A DNA stretch of 64,000 nucleotides from Rufibacter glacialis (GCF_008271745.1 NZ_VKKZ01000023.1:186001-250000); one strand, 5' to 3'. Shown: positions 27,087 through 35,745, numbered from the stretch's first letter. Translations and numbers: made by a program. The notes: generated from the sequence alone by a model not told the origin.

Positions 27087-28214
27087 GTGCAGCAGACGCA
27101 GCAACCAAAAATTAAGGTCTTAATTGGGGATACCTCCGTACGCTCCAGATTGGTGCTTTCCGGCATGATAGATGCCGAGCCCCAACTGGAGGTGGTGGAT
27201 ACTGCCCAATCCAGAGAAGAATTGCTGTTCAAGGCAATGGCTTCCAGACCTGATTTGATTGTGGCCCAGTTCAGCATGACCATGAGTGGCCGGGTGCCCT
27301 TTTTCCAGCCTGTTTTTGGCGAAACGTCTTCTTTGCTGCTCATGGTGTCCCAGGATTGGGCTCAGACGACCACTGGTTCTGCGCCATTCTCCTATCTTCA
27401 CCGGGTAAAACCGTTTCAGGGCTCTTTTGAGAAAAACGCCCCCAAAGAAGGCCTCAAGACAGGTTTTATGTCGTGCCTGCGGGAATTTGTAGGTCAGTTC
27501 ATTTCCGGCGCCCAGAAAGAAAAGCTTAAAGAAACCAGCCCCATGGGGGAGGCTTCCTTGAAAAAATCTTTTTTGGGTCCGCCAGTTCGTGTGGATGCCC
27601 CTCTGCCGGTGGTGGCCATTGGCGCTTCCACGGGTGGTTCCTCCGCGTTGGAATACTTGATAAAGGATCTTTCGCTGCAACAGCCCGCTGTAATCTTAGT
27701 GGCGGTGCACATGCCAGAGAAATTCACCAGGCGCCTGGCCCGCCGGTTGCAGAAACTGACCACCTGGCGGGTAGAGGAAGGCTTTCAAGGCATGGCGCTT
27801 CTTCCCGGAACCATTGTCATTGCGCCGGGTGGCCAAGACATGCGGGTGAAGAGGACCACAAGGGGAGCTTACCAATTTGAACTGGATTTGGAACCCTCTC
27901 TGGCCATGGACTCGCCCTCCGTAGATGCCTTGTTTCAATCGGCCGCTTGCTGCGCCCAGGAACAGGTGCTAGGCATTATCCTGACGGGTATGGGCCAGGA
28001 CGGTACCGCCGGGGCCAGGGTGGTGAGGGAGAACGGAGGCGTGGTGATTGCCCAGAATGAGGAGACTTCCACGATTTTCGGGATGGCCAAGTCAGCGATT
28101 GAGAGTGGGGCAGTGAATGGGGTGTTTGCTTTAGGCCAAATTAATTCTATTATCAACCGGTTCGTCACAGACCGGAACATGAGCGCTATGCTCCAACAGA
28201 AATTGGTAGGATGA
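27087..28214 (+). CDS. cheB: CheB-type receptor methylesterase with degenerate receiver domain
   Basis: 375 residues from a GTG at 27087; this start preserves the receiver-like KIKVLIGDTSVRSRLVL beginning. The N-terminal domain (about 9-130) has a receiver fold pattern, but the phospho-accepting Asp is missing (PDLIVAQFSMTMSG where D is expected before xxMPxMxG) and one of the paired acidic residues is lost. The C-terminal domain (about 180-370) is an intact CheB methylesterase: nucleophile Ser in GASTGGSSAL, His in VAVHMP and Asp in TGMGQDGT. CheB removes methyl groups from glutamates of the receptor. Its activity therefore is probably not switched on by phosphorylation. It overlaps cheA by four bases (ATGA). 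Confidence 0.9.
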   Translation: MQQTQQPKIKVLIGDTSVRSRLVLSGMIDAEPQLEVVDTAQSREELLFKAMASRPDLIVAQFSMTMSGRVPFFQPVFGETSSLLLMVSQDWAQTTTGSAPFSYLHRVKPFQGSFEKNAPKEGLKTGFMSCLREFVGQFISGAQKEKLKETSPMGEASLKKSFLGPPVRVDAPLPVVAIGASTGGSSALEYLIKDLSLQQPAVILVAVHMPEKFTRRLARRLQKLTTWRVEEGFQGMALLPGTIVIAPGGQDMRVKRTTRGAYQFELDLEPSLAMDSPSVDALFQSAACCAQEQVLGIILTGMGQDGTAGARVVRENGGVVIAQNEETSTIFGMAKSAIESGAVNGVFALGQINSIINRFVTDRNMSAMLQQKLVG

Positions 28215-29842
28215 AGTCGAGAGATCAGGAGTATAAAGAGATATTTATAGCCGAGGCTCTCGAGTACTATGATGCGCTGAACCGGCACATCAGTGATCTG
28301 GAGAAGAACCCAGAAGATGAGCAGTTACTGGCCGAAATCTTCCGGCTGCTGCATAACCTCAAGGCCAATGCCAAGGCCATTGGGTATGAGTCCATTGGGG
28401 ATGTGTCACATAAACTGGAAACCGCCTTCGGTTTGATCAGGAGCCGCGAACTTAGTTTCAGTGATGAGGTAGTGACGGTTCTTTTTGACGGCGTGGATCT
28501 GTTAGGAGAGATGATCACTAACATTGACAGCCCCAAAGAGGTAGAACCCAGCCCCGAGCTGCTCCGCAACCTGGACATCATCATTAATTCTCTCTCTGAA
28601 AATTCATCAGAGTTAACAAAGGTCCAGAAATACTACACCACCAAGAACCTCTCGCTCTCTGACCTGATCTATATTCAGATCAAGAAGTTGGATCATCTGC
28701 TCAACCTGGTAGGAGAGCTGATCATTGACCGGGACCGTATCTTTTCCCTGAGCAAGGAACTGGACAACGAAGACCTCAAGAATGTAAGTGCCCACCTGTA
28801 CCGTATCACCGAGGAGTTGCAGTACAGCGTCATGGACGCTCGCTTGGTTAACGTAGGGTCTTTGTTCAATAAATTCCCCCGGATTGTGAGGGATATTGCG
28901 GTGGTGGAGAAGAAGGAGATCAACCTGGAGATTGTAGGCCAGGATATCCAGATAGACCGGAATATCCTCCAGATCATCACAGACTCTTTGCTGCACTTGA
29001 TGCGGAATGCAATTTCGCACGGCATTGAGAAAGAAGACGTTCGCAAAAAAAACAAGAAAAGCCCGCAAGGGAATGTAACGCTCTCGGCCCAGAACGACCG
29101 GGACACGGTGATCCTAAAGCTCATTGATGACGGCAAAGGCATAGACCAGCAGGAAGTGAGAAAGGCCATTGTGAATCGCGGTTTTCTGACGGCAGATGCC
29201 GCCGCTGACCTTCGGGATACAGAGGTTTTGTCTTACCTGTTTGAACCCGGCTTCTCCCTGGCCAAAGAGGTAACAGAAGTGTCGGGCCGTGGGGTGGGAT
29301 TGGATGTGGTTAAGAACGCCATTGATTCCATAGGCGGCAGAATCAAGGTAGATTCCAAGAAAGGCGAGGGCACTACCTTCACGCTTTTCCTGCCTACTTC
29401 TATTGCCGTGAAAGGGGCTTTGCTGTGCCAGGTGGAAGAGAACTTCTATGCCATCCCGCTCATGCACACCGACTCGGTGGTGGCTTTCCCCACCCAGGAA
29501 CTGCACGAGGTGGGAGACCTTTTGGTAGCCGATATCAATGGAGAGACCATTACCATCATCTCCATGCGCGAGTTGTTCAATACCGATCTCAACGACTACA
29601 GCGTTAAGAAAAGCGATTTAAACGGAGATGCGCAGAACATCATTATAGTGACCTACAACAACCGGAAGCTGGGACTCATTGTGGACAAACTTCTGCGGCA
29701 GCAGGACATTGTGATCAAGGCTTTAAGCAAACCGGTCAATACCATTGAAATTTACGCCGGGGTTACCCTTTTAGGATCAGGCAAAGTGTGTCTGGTGCTG
29801 GATGTGGCGGCTATTACGCGTTACTTTATTGCCAGAAGGTAA
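28211..29842 (+). CDS. cheA: Compact CheA-type chemosensory histidine kinase
   Basis: 543 residues, short for CheA (usually 600-750). Order: a phosphotransfer P1 domain (about 1-105) with H48 in LLHNLKANAKAIG, a short linker where the CheY-binding P2 domain would be, P3 dimerisation helices (about 145-200), the P4 ATPase (about 200-400: MDARLVNVG, LMRNAISHGIE, DDGKGID, VSGRGVGLDVV) and the P5 CheW-like domain (about 405-540). The Gly normally after HxLK in P1 is Ala52. It would autophosphorylate in the array and pass phosphate to CheY. The start overlaps cheB by four bases. Confidence 0.93.
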   Translation: MKSRDQEYKEIFIAEALEYYDALNRHISDLEKNPEDEQLLAEIFRLLHNLKANAKAIGYESIGDVSHKLETAFGLIRSRELSFSDEVVTVLFDGVDLLGEMITNIDSPKEVEPSPELLRNLDIIINSLSENSSELTKVQKYYTTKNLSLSDLIYIQIKKLDHLLNLVGELIIDRDRIFSLSKELDNEDLKNVSAHLYRITEELQYSVMDARLVNVGSLFNKFPRIVRDIAVVEKKEINLEIVGQDIQIDRNILQIITDSLLHLMRNAISHGIEKEDVRKKNKKSPQGNVTLSAQNDRDTVILKLIDDGKGIDQQEVRKAIVNRGFLTADAAADLRDTEVLSYLFEPGFSLAKEVTEVSGRGVGLDVVKNAIDSIGGRIKVDSKKGEGTTFTLFLPTSIAVKGALLCQVEENFYAIPLMHTDSVVAFPTQELHEVGDLLVADINGETITIISMRELFNTDLNDYSVKKSDLNGDAQNIIIVTYNNRKLGLIVDKLLRQQDIVIKALSKPVNTIEIYAGVTLLGSGKVCLVLDVAAITRYFIARR

Positions 29843-29878
29843 AAGCTGATGGGAAACAACATTATTAATGCCTGATTC

Positions 29879-30502
29879 ATGGAGCTTCAAGTAAATGAAC
29901 TAGAGCGGGATATCATCAAAGAGATCCTGAACATAGGGCTTGCCCGGGCAGCTGACTCGTTCGCAGTGATTGCCAAAGACCGTGTACTGCTGAAAGTGCC
30001 GGACCTGCAGTTAATGGAGGCCGAGGAGTTGCTGAAAATAGTACGGGCGTATGAGAATTCGCATACGATTATCCAGTCAGACATAAAGGGGGAACTGAAT
30101 GGGTCTACCCTGATGCTATTCTCTGACCTGCATGTGGAACAGCTGTCAAAGGTGTGCCTGGGCATGACCGTGAAAGGGAGTGACCCTCTCACTGAGATGC
30201 AGGAGTCGCTGCTGCTGGAAGTAAGCAACATCATTACCGGGGCTTTGGTGACCCAGTTGGCCAATATCTTGAAATCCAATATCTACGGGTCGCCCCCGGT
30301 GGCCCCCAAACATGATATCGCTGAATCGCTCAAGGGTATTTTTACGGACCATCCGTTGTTCCAGCCCTTGGTGTTCACCGTCATCACCCAGTTCACCAAC
30401 AACTCCAAAATGGTGGAGTTGCCGCTTCTCCTGTTTTTTGATACCAATACCTTTATCAAGATCCTGGAAATCATCAGATCCTATAACTTCCTTACCAAAT
30501 AA
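29879..30502 (+). CDS. cheC: CheC family CheY-P phosphatase
   Basis: 207 residues. Two copies of the phosphatase signature D/S-x3-E-x2-N-x22-P can be counted: D11, E15, N18, P41 in the first half, and SLLLEVSN with the proline of GSPP in the second half. Two active sites are the mark of CheC or FliY rather than CheX. It would hydrolyse phosphorylated CheY and is the only chemotaxis phosphatase gene in the locus. No CheD gene follows. It starts 36 bases after cheA and is the last gene before a perfect 13-bp terminator at 30529-30563. Confidence 0.88.
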   Translation: MELQVNELERDIIKEILNIGLARAADSFAVIAKDRVLLKVPDLQLMEAEELLKIVRAYENSHTIIQSDIKGELNGSTLMLFSDLHVEQLSKVCLGMTVKGSDPLTEMQESLLLEVSNIITGALVTQLANILKSNIYGSPPVAPKHDIAESLKGIFTDHPLFQPLVFTVITQFTNNSKMVELPLLLFFDTNTFIKILEIIRSYNFLTK

Positions 30503-30528
30503 GCCTGCCCAGGCATATTTTCTATAAA

Positions 30529-30563
30529 GCAAAAGAGCCGCCCCGTGCGGCTCTTTTGCTTGG
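30529..30563 (+). terminator. Terminator of the chemosensory operon
   Basis: Perfect 13-bp stem: gcaaaagagccgc (30529-30541) and gcggctcttttgc (30547-30559), with a 5-base loop. It lies 26 bases past the cheC stop codon and marks the 3' end of the che transcription unit. Confidence 0.85.
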
Positions 30564-30580
30564 AAGAGAGCCAGATGAGC

Positions 30581-30612
30581 GGGTTTAAGGCCTCTTTTTC
30601 ATAAAAGAGACC
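30581..30612. repeat. Copy of the dispersed AGGC motif, hairpin form, reverse orientation
   Basis: The sequence gggtttaaggcctcttttt-ca-taaaagagaccc folds as a stem around the core and, read on the minus strand, matches the GAAAA(A)GAGGCCTTAAACC form of the dispersed intergenic motif. It is one of the few copies in the reverse orientation. Confidence 0.5.
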
Positions 30613-30646
30613 CTTCACCACCGGTTTTCGGGCCTTTCCATTCCAG

Positions 30647-30654
30647 TATCTTTT
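30647..30654 (+). promoter_or_regulatory. Possible -7 box for speDE
   Basis: TATCTTTT, one mismatch from the Bacteroidota TAnnTTTG -7 element, lies 48 bases before the speDE start. No clear -33 element was recognised. Confidence 0.35.
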
Positions 30655-30702
30655 TTGTTGTTTTGCGCGTCAGAAGATTAACCTGACTTAGATAACCCGT
30701 TT

Positions 30703-31986
30703 ATGGACGCTTTAGGAAGACATATCCTGGTGGAGTTTTACAACTGCTCGCCAGAATTGATGAACGATGTTGTACATATTGAGAACAGCATGGTGGCCGC
30801 CGCTGAAACGGCCGGGGCCACGGTCATCAACAGTACCTTTCACCATTTCTCTCCCTATGGTGTGTCTGGGGTAGTGGTTATCCAGGAAAGCCACCTGGCC
30901 ATCCATACCTGGCCTGAGTTCGGCTATGCCGCTGTGGACCTTTTTACCTGCGGCGATTCCGTGGACCCCTGGGTTTCTTACAATTACTTGATTGAAGCCT
31001 TTGAGGCCAGCCATGGCTCTTCCATGGAATGCCTGCGGGGGCAGCAGAGCCTTTTAAAGCGCACGGATTTCACCGTGGAGGCCCGCGACTCTGGCCAGCA
31101 GGTGACGCCTATTCCCCGTATCAAGCGGGATGTGTGGTTCACGGAGCGCGACGAAAACATTGCCCTTTCCTTAAAACACACCGGAAACCAGCTCTACAAG
31201 AAACAGTCGCCCTACCAGAAAGTGGAGGTGTTTGAGACCTTGGCCTACGGCAACATGCTTACCTTAGACGGCATGGTGATGTGTACCCAGAAAGATGAGT
31301 ACGTGTACCACGAGATGATCACGCACGTTCCGTTCTTCAGCCACGGCAATGTAAAGCGTGCTTTAGTAATAGGCGGCGGCGACGGCGGAACGGTGCGGGA
31401 GCTGCTTCGGCACGAGAGCATTGAGGAAGTGGTATTGGTAGAGATAGATGAACTGGTGATTGAAGCCTGCAAGGCCCACCTGCCGGAGACCGCCAGCGCC
31501 TTTGACCACCCAAAACTTAAATTACTCATTGAAGACGGCATCAAATACATTCAGGAAGGTGCTGACAGCTCTTTTGATTTGATCATCGTGGATTCTGCGG
31601 ATCCTGTTGGCCCCGGCGAAGGCTTGTTCACCGCTGAATTCTACAACCAGGTGTACCGGTGCCTGACTCCTGAAGGCGTCATGATCACCCAAAGTGAATC
31701 GCCTAGGTTCAACACCAAGGTGTTCGTGGAGATTTTTGATACGTACAAAGGAATATTTGGGGCAGACAACGTGCATTGTTACCTGGCGGCCATTCCTACG
31801 TATCCCACTGGTACCTGGAGTTTTTCGTTCTGCTCTAAAGGAAGCGTGCACCCCAAGAAGTTCAACCAGGAGGCGGCTGCGGCTTTCTCCCGCACCCAAG
31901 GCTTACGCTACTACAATGAAGACATCCACGGGGCCGCTTTTGCCCTGCCTAATTTCGTAAAAGAGTTACTTTCTTCTAACCAATAG
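30703..31986 (+). CDS. Fused S-adenosylmethionine decarboxylase / spermidine synthase (SpeD-SpeE)
   Basis: 427 residues in one uninterrupted frame. Residues 1 to about 120 are a class 1b AdoMet decarboxylase: [10 protein letters not shown], the self-cleavage site E62-S63 in [12 protein letters not shown], and C83 in DLFTCGD, in the same numbering as the Thermotoga enzyme. Residues about 145-415 are an aminopropyltransferase: [20 protein letters not shown], nucleotide loop [25 protein letters not shown] and catalytic [11 protein letters not shown]. Together they make decarboxylated SAM and transfer its aminopropyl group to putrescine to form spermidine. The agmatinase-family gene follows after four bases. 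Self-cleavage would release a short beta chain from the N terminus of the fusion. Confidence 0.94.
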   Translation: MDALGRHILVEFYNCSPELMNDVVHIENSMVAAAETAGATVINSTFHHFSPYGVSGVVVIQESHLAIHTWPEFGYAAVDLFTCGDSVDPWVSYNYLIEAFEASHGSSMECLRGQQSLLKRTDFTVEARDSGQQVTPIPRIKRDVWFTERDENIALSLKHTGNQLYKKQSPYQKVEVFETLAYGNMLTLDGMVMCTQKDEYVYHEMITHVPFFSHGNVKRALVIGGGDGGTVRELLRHESIEEVVLVEIDELVIEACKAHLPETASAFDHPKLKLLIEDGIKYIQEGADSSFDLIIVDSADPVGPGEGLFTAEFYNQVYRCLTPEGVMITQSESPRFNTKVFVEIFDTYKGIFGADNVHCYLAAIPTYPTGTWSFSFCSKGSVHPKKFNQEAAAAFSRTQGLRYYNEDIHGAAFALPNFVKELLSSNQ

Positions 31987-31990
31987 TTGT

Positions 31991-33082
31991 ATGAGTTTGA
32001 ACATGCCTACCATGTGCGATTCCAAGCACACCAAGATCACCTCTTTTGACCAGAACGGGGTGGGGGAAGTGGGAAGCGGCCTGTTTGGCCTCCCTTTTAC
32101 CCAGGAAGAATCTGAAATCGTGATTTTTCCCATTCCCTGGGAAGTAACCGTTTCCTACAACGCCGGCACCGCCGAGGGCCCCGCGGCCGTGCGAGACGCC
32201 TCGCCCCAACTGGACCTGTTCGATCCGGAGTTACCCAACGCCTGGCACCTGGGCATCCACATGCCGGCGGTTCCGGAAGATTGGGCGCAGGAAAGCCAGC
32301 GCCTGCGTGAGAAAACGGAAGCGTACATTGAATTTCTGGAAAACGGCAGCAAAGGGGACAGCGCTATCCATGAGGCAACCATTGAAGAAGTAAACCAAAG
32401 AGGTGAGGCTTTGCTGCAATGGTCCAAGAGAGAAACCCTGGCCTTGCTGGAACAGAACAAGCTGGTAGGGGTTTTAGGCGGAGACCATAGTACGCCGTTG
32501 GGCTTCATGCACGCTTTGGCGGAAAAACACGAGGAATACGGCATCTTGCAGGTTGATGCCCACGCCGACTTGCGTGATGCCTATGAAGGGTTTACCTACT
32601 CGCATGCCTCCATCATGTTTAATGCCTTGAAGCTGCCCCAGGTGAAAAAACTGGTGCAGGTAGGCATCAGAGATCTTTGTCAGGCAGAAGCGGAGTTGGT
32701 AGATCAGTCTAATGGCCGCATCACCACCTTCTATGACAGCAAGATCAAAACCAAGATGTATGAAGGAACCTCGTGGCGCAAGCAGTGCAAGAAGATCATT
32801 GCGCAGTTGCCCCAGAAGGTGTACATCAGTTTTGACATTGATGGCTTAGACCCCAAGCTTTGCCCAGGTACGGGAACCCCGGTGCCCGGTGGGTTTGAGT
32901 TTGAGGAGGCAGTGTACCTGATCAAGGCCCTGGTGAAATCAGGCCGGGAGATCATTGGGTTTGATTTATGCGAAGTGGCCCCCGGTGACACAGAGTGGAA
33001 CGGAAACGTAGGCGCGCGCCTGCTCTATAAACTCTGCAACTGGATGGCCGTATCACAGAAACGCTTAGAAGCTTCGCATTAA
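31991..33082 (+). CDS. Agmatinase-family ureohydrolase
   Basis: 363 residues, longer than the usual 300-320. The binuclear manganese site is complete: GGDHST, DAHADLRDAYEG and SFDIDGLDP. The likely reaction is agmatine to putrescine and urea, since the gene sits four bases after the fused speD-speE gene that would use putrescine; formally, arginase or another guanidino hydrolase is possible. An acidic insert near residues 105-140 (EFLENGSKGDSAIHEATIEEV) accounts for part of the extra length. A small membrane-protein gene follows after 16 bases. Confidence 0.88.
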   Translation: MSLNMPTMCDSKHTKITSFDQNGVGEVGSGLFGLPFTQEESEIVIFPIPWEVTVSYNAGTAEGPAAVRDASPQLDLFDPELPNAWHLGIHMPAVPEDWAQESQRLREKTEAYIEFLENGSKGDSAIHEATIEEVNQRGEALLQWSKRETLALLEQNKLVGVLGGDHSTPLGFMHALAEKHEEYGILQVDAHADLRDAYEGFTYSHASIMFNALKLPQVKKLVQVGIRDLCQAEAELVDQSNGRITTFYDSKIKTKMYEGTSWRKQCKKIIAQLPQKVYISFDIDGLDPKLCPGTGTPVPGGFEFEEAVYLIKALVKSGREIIGFDLCEVAPGDTEWNGNVGARLLYKLCNWMAVSQKRLEASH

Positions 33083-33098
33083 CCTTAAACCACACAAC

Positions 33099-33431
33099 AT
33101 GGGATTTATCCTCAAGATCATCCTTACCGGTTTCATTGCCATAGTTCTGGCCAAGTTCTTCCCCGGGGTCAAAATTGACGGGTACAGCACTGCTATTCTT
33201 TTTGCCTTAGTGTTGGCTATCCTGAACGCCGTGGTACGGCCTATTTTGGTTATCCTGACCATTCCCATCACCTTTTTAACCTTGGGCCTGTTCTTGCTGG
33301 TGATCAATGCCATTATCCTGTATCTGGCAGATTATCTTCTGAGCGGGGTTGACATCAGCGGCTTGTTGACGGCGATCTTGTTCAGCTTGGCCCTGTCAAT
33401 TGTCACGGCCATTTTAGACGCAATTTTCTAA
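33099..33431 (+). CDS. PF04020-type (YvlD / 'phage holin family') small membrane protein
   Basis: 110 residues with about four membrane helices and few charged residues. The pattern GFILKIILTGFIAIVLAKFFPGVKIDG, then AILNAVVRPILVILTIPITFLTLGLF, then the LSGVDISGL loop, is the PF04020 membrane family that databases label phage holin or mycobacterial 4TM. Its function is unknown and there is no sign of phage genes around it. It closes the spe transcription unit, ending before a hairpin at 33460-33488. Confidence 0.85.
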   Translation: MGFILKIILTGFIAIVLAKFFPGVKIDGYSTAILFALVLAILNAVVRPILVILTIPITFLTLGLFLLVINAIILYLADYLLSGVDISGLLTAILFSLALSIVTAILDAIF

Positions 33432-33459
33432 AAACAGCCCCAAATTGAGGAATCGTGGG

Positions 33460-33488
33460 TAGCCCGGAAGCAATTCCGGGCTATTTCT
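33460..33488 (+). terminator. Terminator after the PF04020 gene
   Basis: Perfect 10-bp stem: tagcccggaa (33460-33469), loop gcaa, ttccgggcta (33474-33483), followed by tttct. It separates the spe unit from recQ. Confidence 0.75.
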
Positions 33489-33531
33489 GTTGCTGGGGTT
33501 TGAGGCGAAAGGATAAGAGCCGATTTTGCCG

Positions 33532-33539
33532 TATTTTTG
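33532..33539 (+). promoter_or_regulatory. -7 box for recQ
   Basis: TATTTTTG matches the Bacteroidota -7 consensus TAnnTTTG exactly and lies 15 bases before the recQ start. A TTTG at 33499-33502 is further upstream than the usual -33 spacing. Confidence 0.5.
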
Positions 33540-33554
33540 TGAAAAGACATTAAA

Positions 33555-35684
33555 ATGGGAGTTAAGGAAGCACGGGAGGTTCTGAAGCAGTTTTTTGGCT
33601 ATGATCAGTTCAGACCGGGTCAAGAGGATATCATTGGAAACGTTCTGGCAAAACGGGACACGGTCGTGCTCATGCCTACCGGCGGCGGAAAGTCAGTGTG
33701 CTATCAGGTGCCGGGGCTGGTGCTGCCGGGTTTATGCGTGGTGGTGTCGCCCTTGATTGCTTTGATGAAAGACCAGGTGGAGGCCCTGCTGGCCAACGGG
33801 GTCAACGCGGGCTACCTCAACAGCTCCCAAGCCGCCAAAGAACAGCAGTTGATTGAACAGCAGTGTTTTGACGGCCGCCTGAAAATGCTCTATGTGTCGC
33901 CGGAGAAGCTTTTGTCTGCCGGTTTCTTTTCTTTCCTGAAGCGCCTGGAGATCAGTTTGTTCGCCATTGACGAGGCTCACTGTATTTCGGCCTGGGGCCA
34001 TGACTTCCGGCCAGAGTATTTGCAGCTCAAAAACCTGAAGCTGCAGTTCCCGGAGGTGCCCATCATCGCGCTCACCGCCACCGCCGACCGTCTCACCCAG
34101 AAAGACATCCTTACCCAGCTGTACCTACAGAACCCCCGGGTCTTCATTTCCTCTTTTGACCGGCCCAACATCCACCTGCAGGTGCAGCCGGGGCAGAAGC
34201 GCATGGAGGCCATCTTGGATTTCCTGGAGGAGCGCCCGTTCCAACCGGGCATCATTTACTGCCTCAGCCGCAAGGCCACGGAGTCTCTGGCTGCCAAATT
34301 AAAGGAAAAAGGTTTTAACGCCGATTATTACCATGCCGGCCTGTCTGCTAAAGACCGAGACAAGGTGCAGGAGAAATTTCTGCAGGACAACATCCAGATC
34401 ATGTGCGCCACCATCGCCTTCGGCATGGGCATTGACAAATCCAATGTGCGCTGGGTTATCCATTACAACCTGCCCAAGAACCTGGAGAGCTATTACCAGG
34501 AGATAGGAAGGGGAGGCCGCGACGGGGCTCCGGCTGAGGCGTTGCTATTTTACAGCCTGGCGGATGTGATGACCCTGCGGGATATTGTAACCCAGGGCGA
34601 CAACAAGGAACAGGCGTTGTCATTGGCCAAGCTGGACCGCATGCAGCAATTTGCCGAAAGCACCAGTTGCCGCCGCAAAACGCTCATGCACTACTTTGGC
34701 GAGGAGTTTGACCGGGACTGCGGCAACTGTGACATCTGCGACAATCCGCCAACCTCGTTCAACGGAACCGAACTGGCCCAGAAGATCCTTTCGGCGGTAG
34801 CCAGAACCAAAGAAACGGTCGCCTCTGCGCAAGTGGTGGATATTCTGCGGGGTTCACGCAACCAGTTGACCATTAGCCGGGGCTATGACCAGTTGAAGAC
34901 CTTTGGGGCCGGCCGCGAGGTGCCGTCGCAGGATTGGCAGCGGTATATCCATCAACTCATCAACCAAGGCATTCTGGAAGTGGCCTATGATGAGCACGGC
35001 GCCTTGAAGCTGACGAATGCCAGCCAGGAGGTGCTGTTCAGGGGCAAAAAAGTGGAACTGGTAAAATTCCAGGCACCGTTGCCCAAAGAAGAGAAAGAGA
35101 AGCGGCAGAAGAAAAGCAGAAGCGGGGTGGAGAATGCCTTGTTTGAGCACCTTCGGCAACTCCGCAAACAATTGGCCAATGAACGCAACATTCCGCCGTA
35201 CGTGGTCTTCACCGATAATACCTTGCAGGAAATCGTAGAGCAACGGCCTACCAATAAACCCGCCTTCTTGGCAATATCAGGGGTGGCGCAGGCGAAGTAC
35301 GAGCAGTACGGGGAGATCTTCATCAACGCCATTCTCAGTTTCCTGGCCCAACAAGCCGACCAGCAGCAGGCCCGATTGAAAGGCACCACCCACCTGGTCA
35401 CCTATGAACTCCTGCGCCAAGGGAAAACCCCAGAGCAAATATCTGAACAGCGCCAGGTTCAACTGACCACCATTTACTCGCACCTGGCTACTTTATACCA
35501 GCAGGGTTATGAAGTGGACTTGAAGCCATATCTGGCAGATTGGGAGTACAGCCGGGTGCGCGAAGCCATTCTGCAAACCAAACAGACAGCGGCCATGAAA
35601 CCCATCTTTGATTATCTGGAAGGAGAGATTGATTACATGAAAATCAGGCTGGGGATTGGCCGGTTCAATAAAGAGAATAGTTAA
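33555..35684 (+). CDS. recQ: ATP-dependent DNA helicase RecQ
   Basis: 709 residues. Helicase core: PTGGGKSVCYQVP (Walker A), FAIDEAHCISAWGHDFRPEY (motif II plus the RecQ aromatic loop), ATIAFGMGIDKSNVRWVIH and QEIGRGGRDG (motifs V-VI). The RecQ zinc domain cysteines appear as CRRKTLMHYFG and CGNCDICDNP (about residues 375-400). A winged-helix RQC domain, an HRDC domain (about 525-595, starting FEHLRQLRKQLANE) and a C-terminal helix-turn-helix region (LLRQGKTPEQISEQRQVQLTTIYSHL) follow. RecQ unwinds 3'-5' in recombination and fork repair. It is a single gene bounded by terminators. Confidence 0.96.
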   Translation: MGVKEAREVLKQFFGYDQFRPGQEDIIGNVLAKRDTVVLMPTGGGKSVCYQVPGLVLPGLCVVVSPLIALMKDQVEALLANGVNAGYLNSSQAAKEQQLIEQQCFDGRLKMLYVSPEKLLSAGFFSFLKRLEISLFAIDEAHCISAWGHDFRPEYLQLKNLKLQFPEVPIIALTATADRLTQKDILTQLYLQNPRVFISSFDRPNIHLQVQPGQKRMEAILDFLEERPFQPGIIYCLSRKATESLAAKLKEKGFNADYYHAGLSAKDRDKVQEKFLQDNIQIMCATIAFGMGIDKSNVRWVIHYNLPKNLESYYQEIGRGGRDGAPAEALLFYSLADVMTLRDIVTQGDNKEQALSLAKLDRMQQFAESTSCRRKTLMHYFGEEFDRDCGNCDICDNPPTSFNGTELAQKILSAVARTKETVASAQVVDILRGSRNQLTISRGYDQLKTFGAGREVPSQDWQRYIHQLINQGILEVAYDEHGALKLTNASQEVLFRGKKVELVKFQAPLPKEEKEKRQKKSRSGVENALFEHLRQLRKQLANERNIPPYVVFTDNTLQEIVEQRPTNKPAFLAISGVAQAKYEQYGEIFINAILSFLAQQADQQQARLKGTTHLVTYELLRQGKTPEQISEQRQVQLTTIYSHLATLYQQGYEVDLKPYLADWEYSRVREAILQTKQTAAMKPIFDYLEGEIDYMKIRLGIGRFNKENS

Positions 35685-35721
35685 AACGGGTTTGACCTGA
35701 AAGAGAATCGTTTTAGCTTCT

Positions 35722-35745
35722 ATTTCTGAAAACAGGCCTAAAACG
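35722..35745 (+). repeat. Clearest copy of the dispersed GAAAACAGGCCTAAAAC motif
   Basis: The stretch tttctgaaaacaggcctaaa, continuing acga, lies between the recQ stop and the bidirectional terminator. It is used here as the reference form for the recurrent intergenic motif. Confidence 0.6.

Noticed and set aside
33099-33431. Evidence for a prophage because of the 'holin' label
   Set aside because: PF04020 proteins are ordinary membrane proteins, and no other phage gene is nearby.
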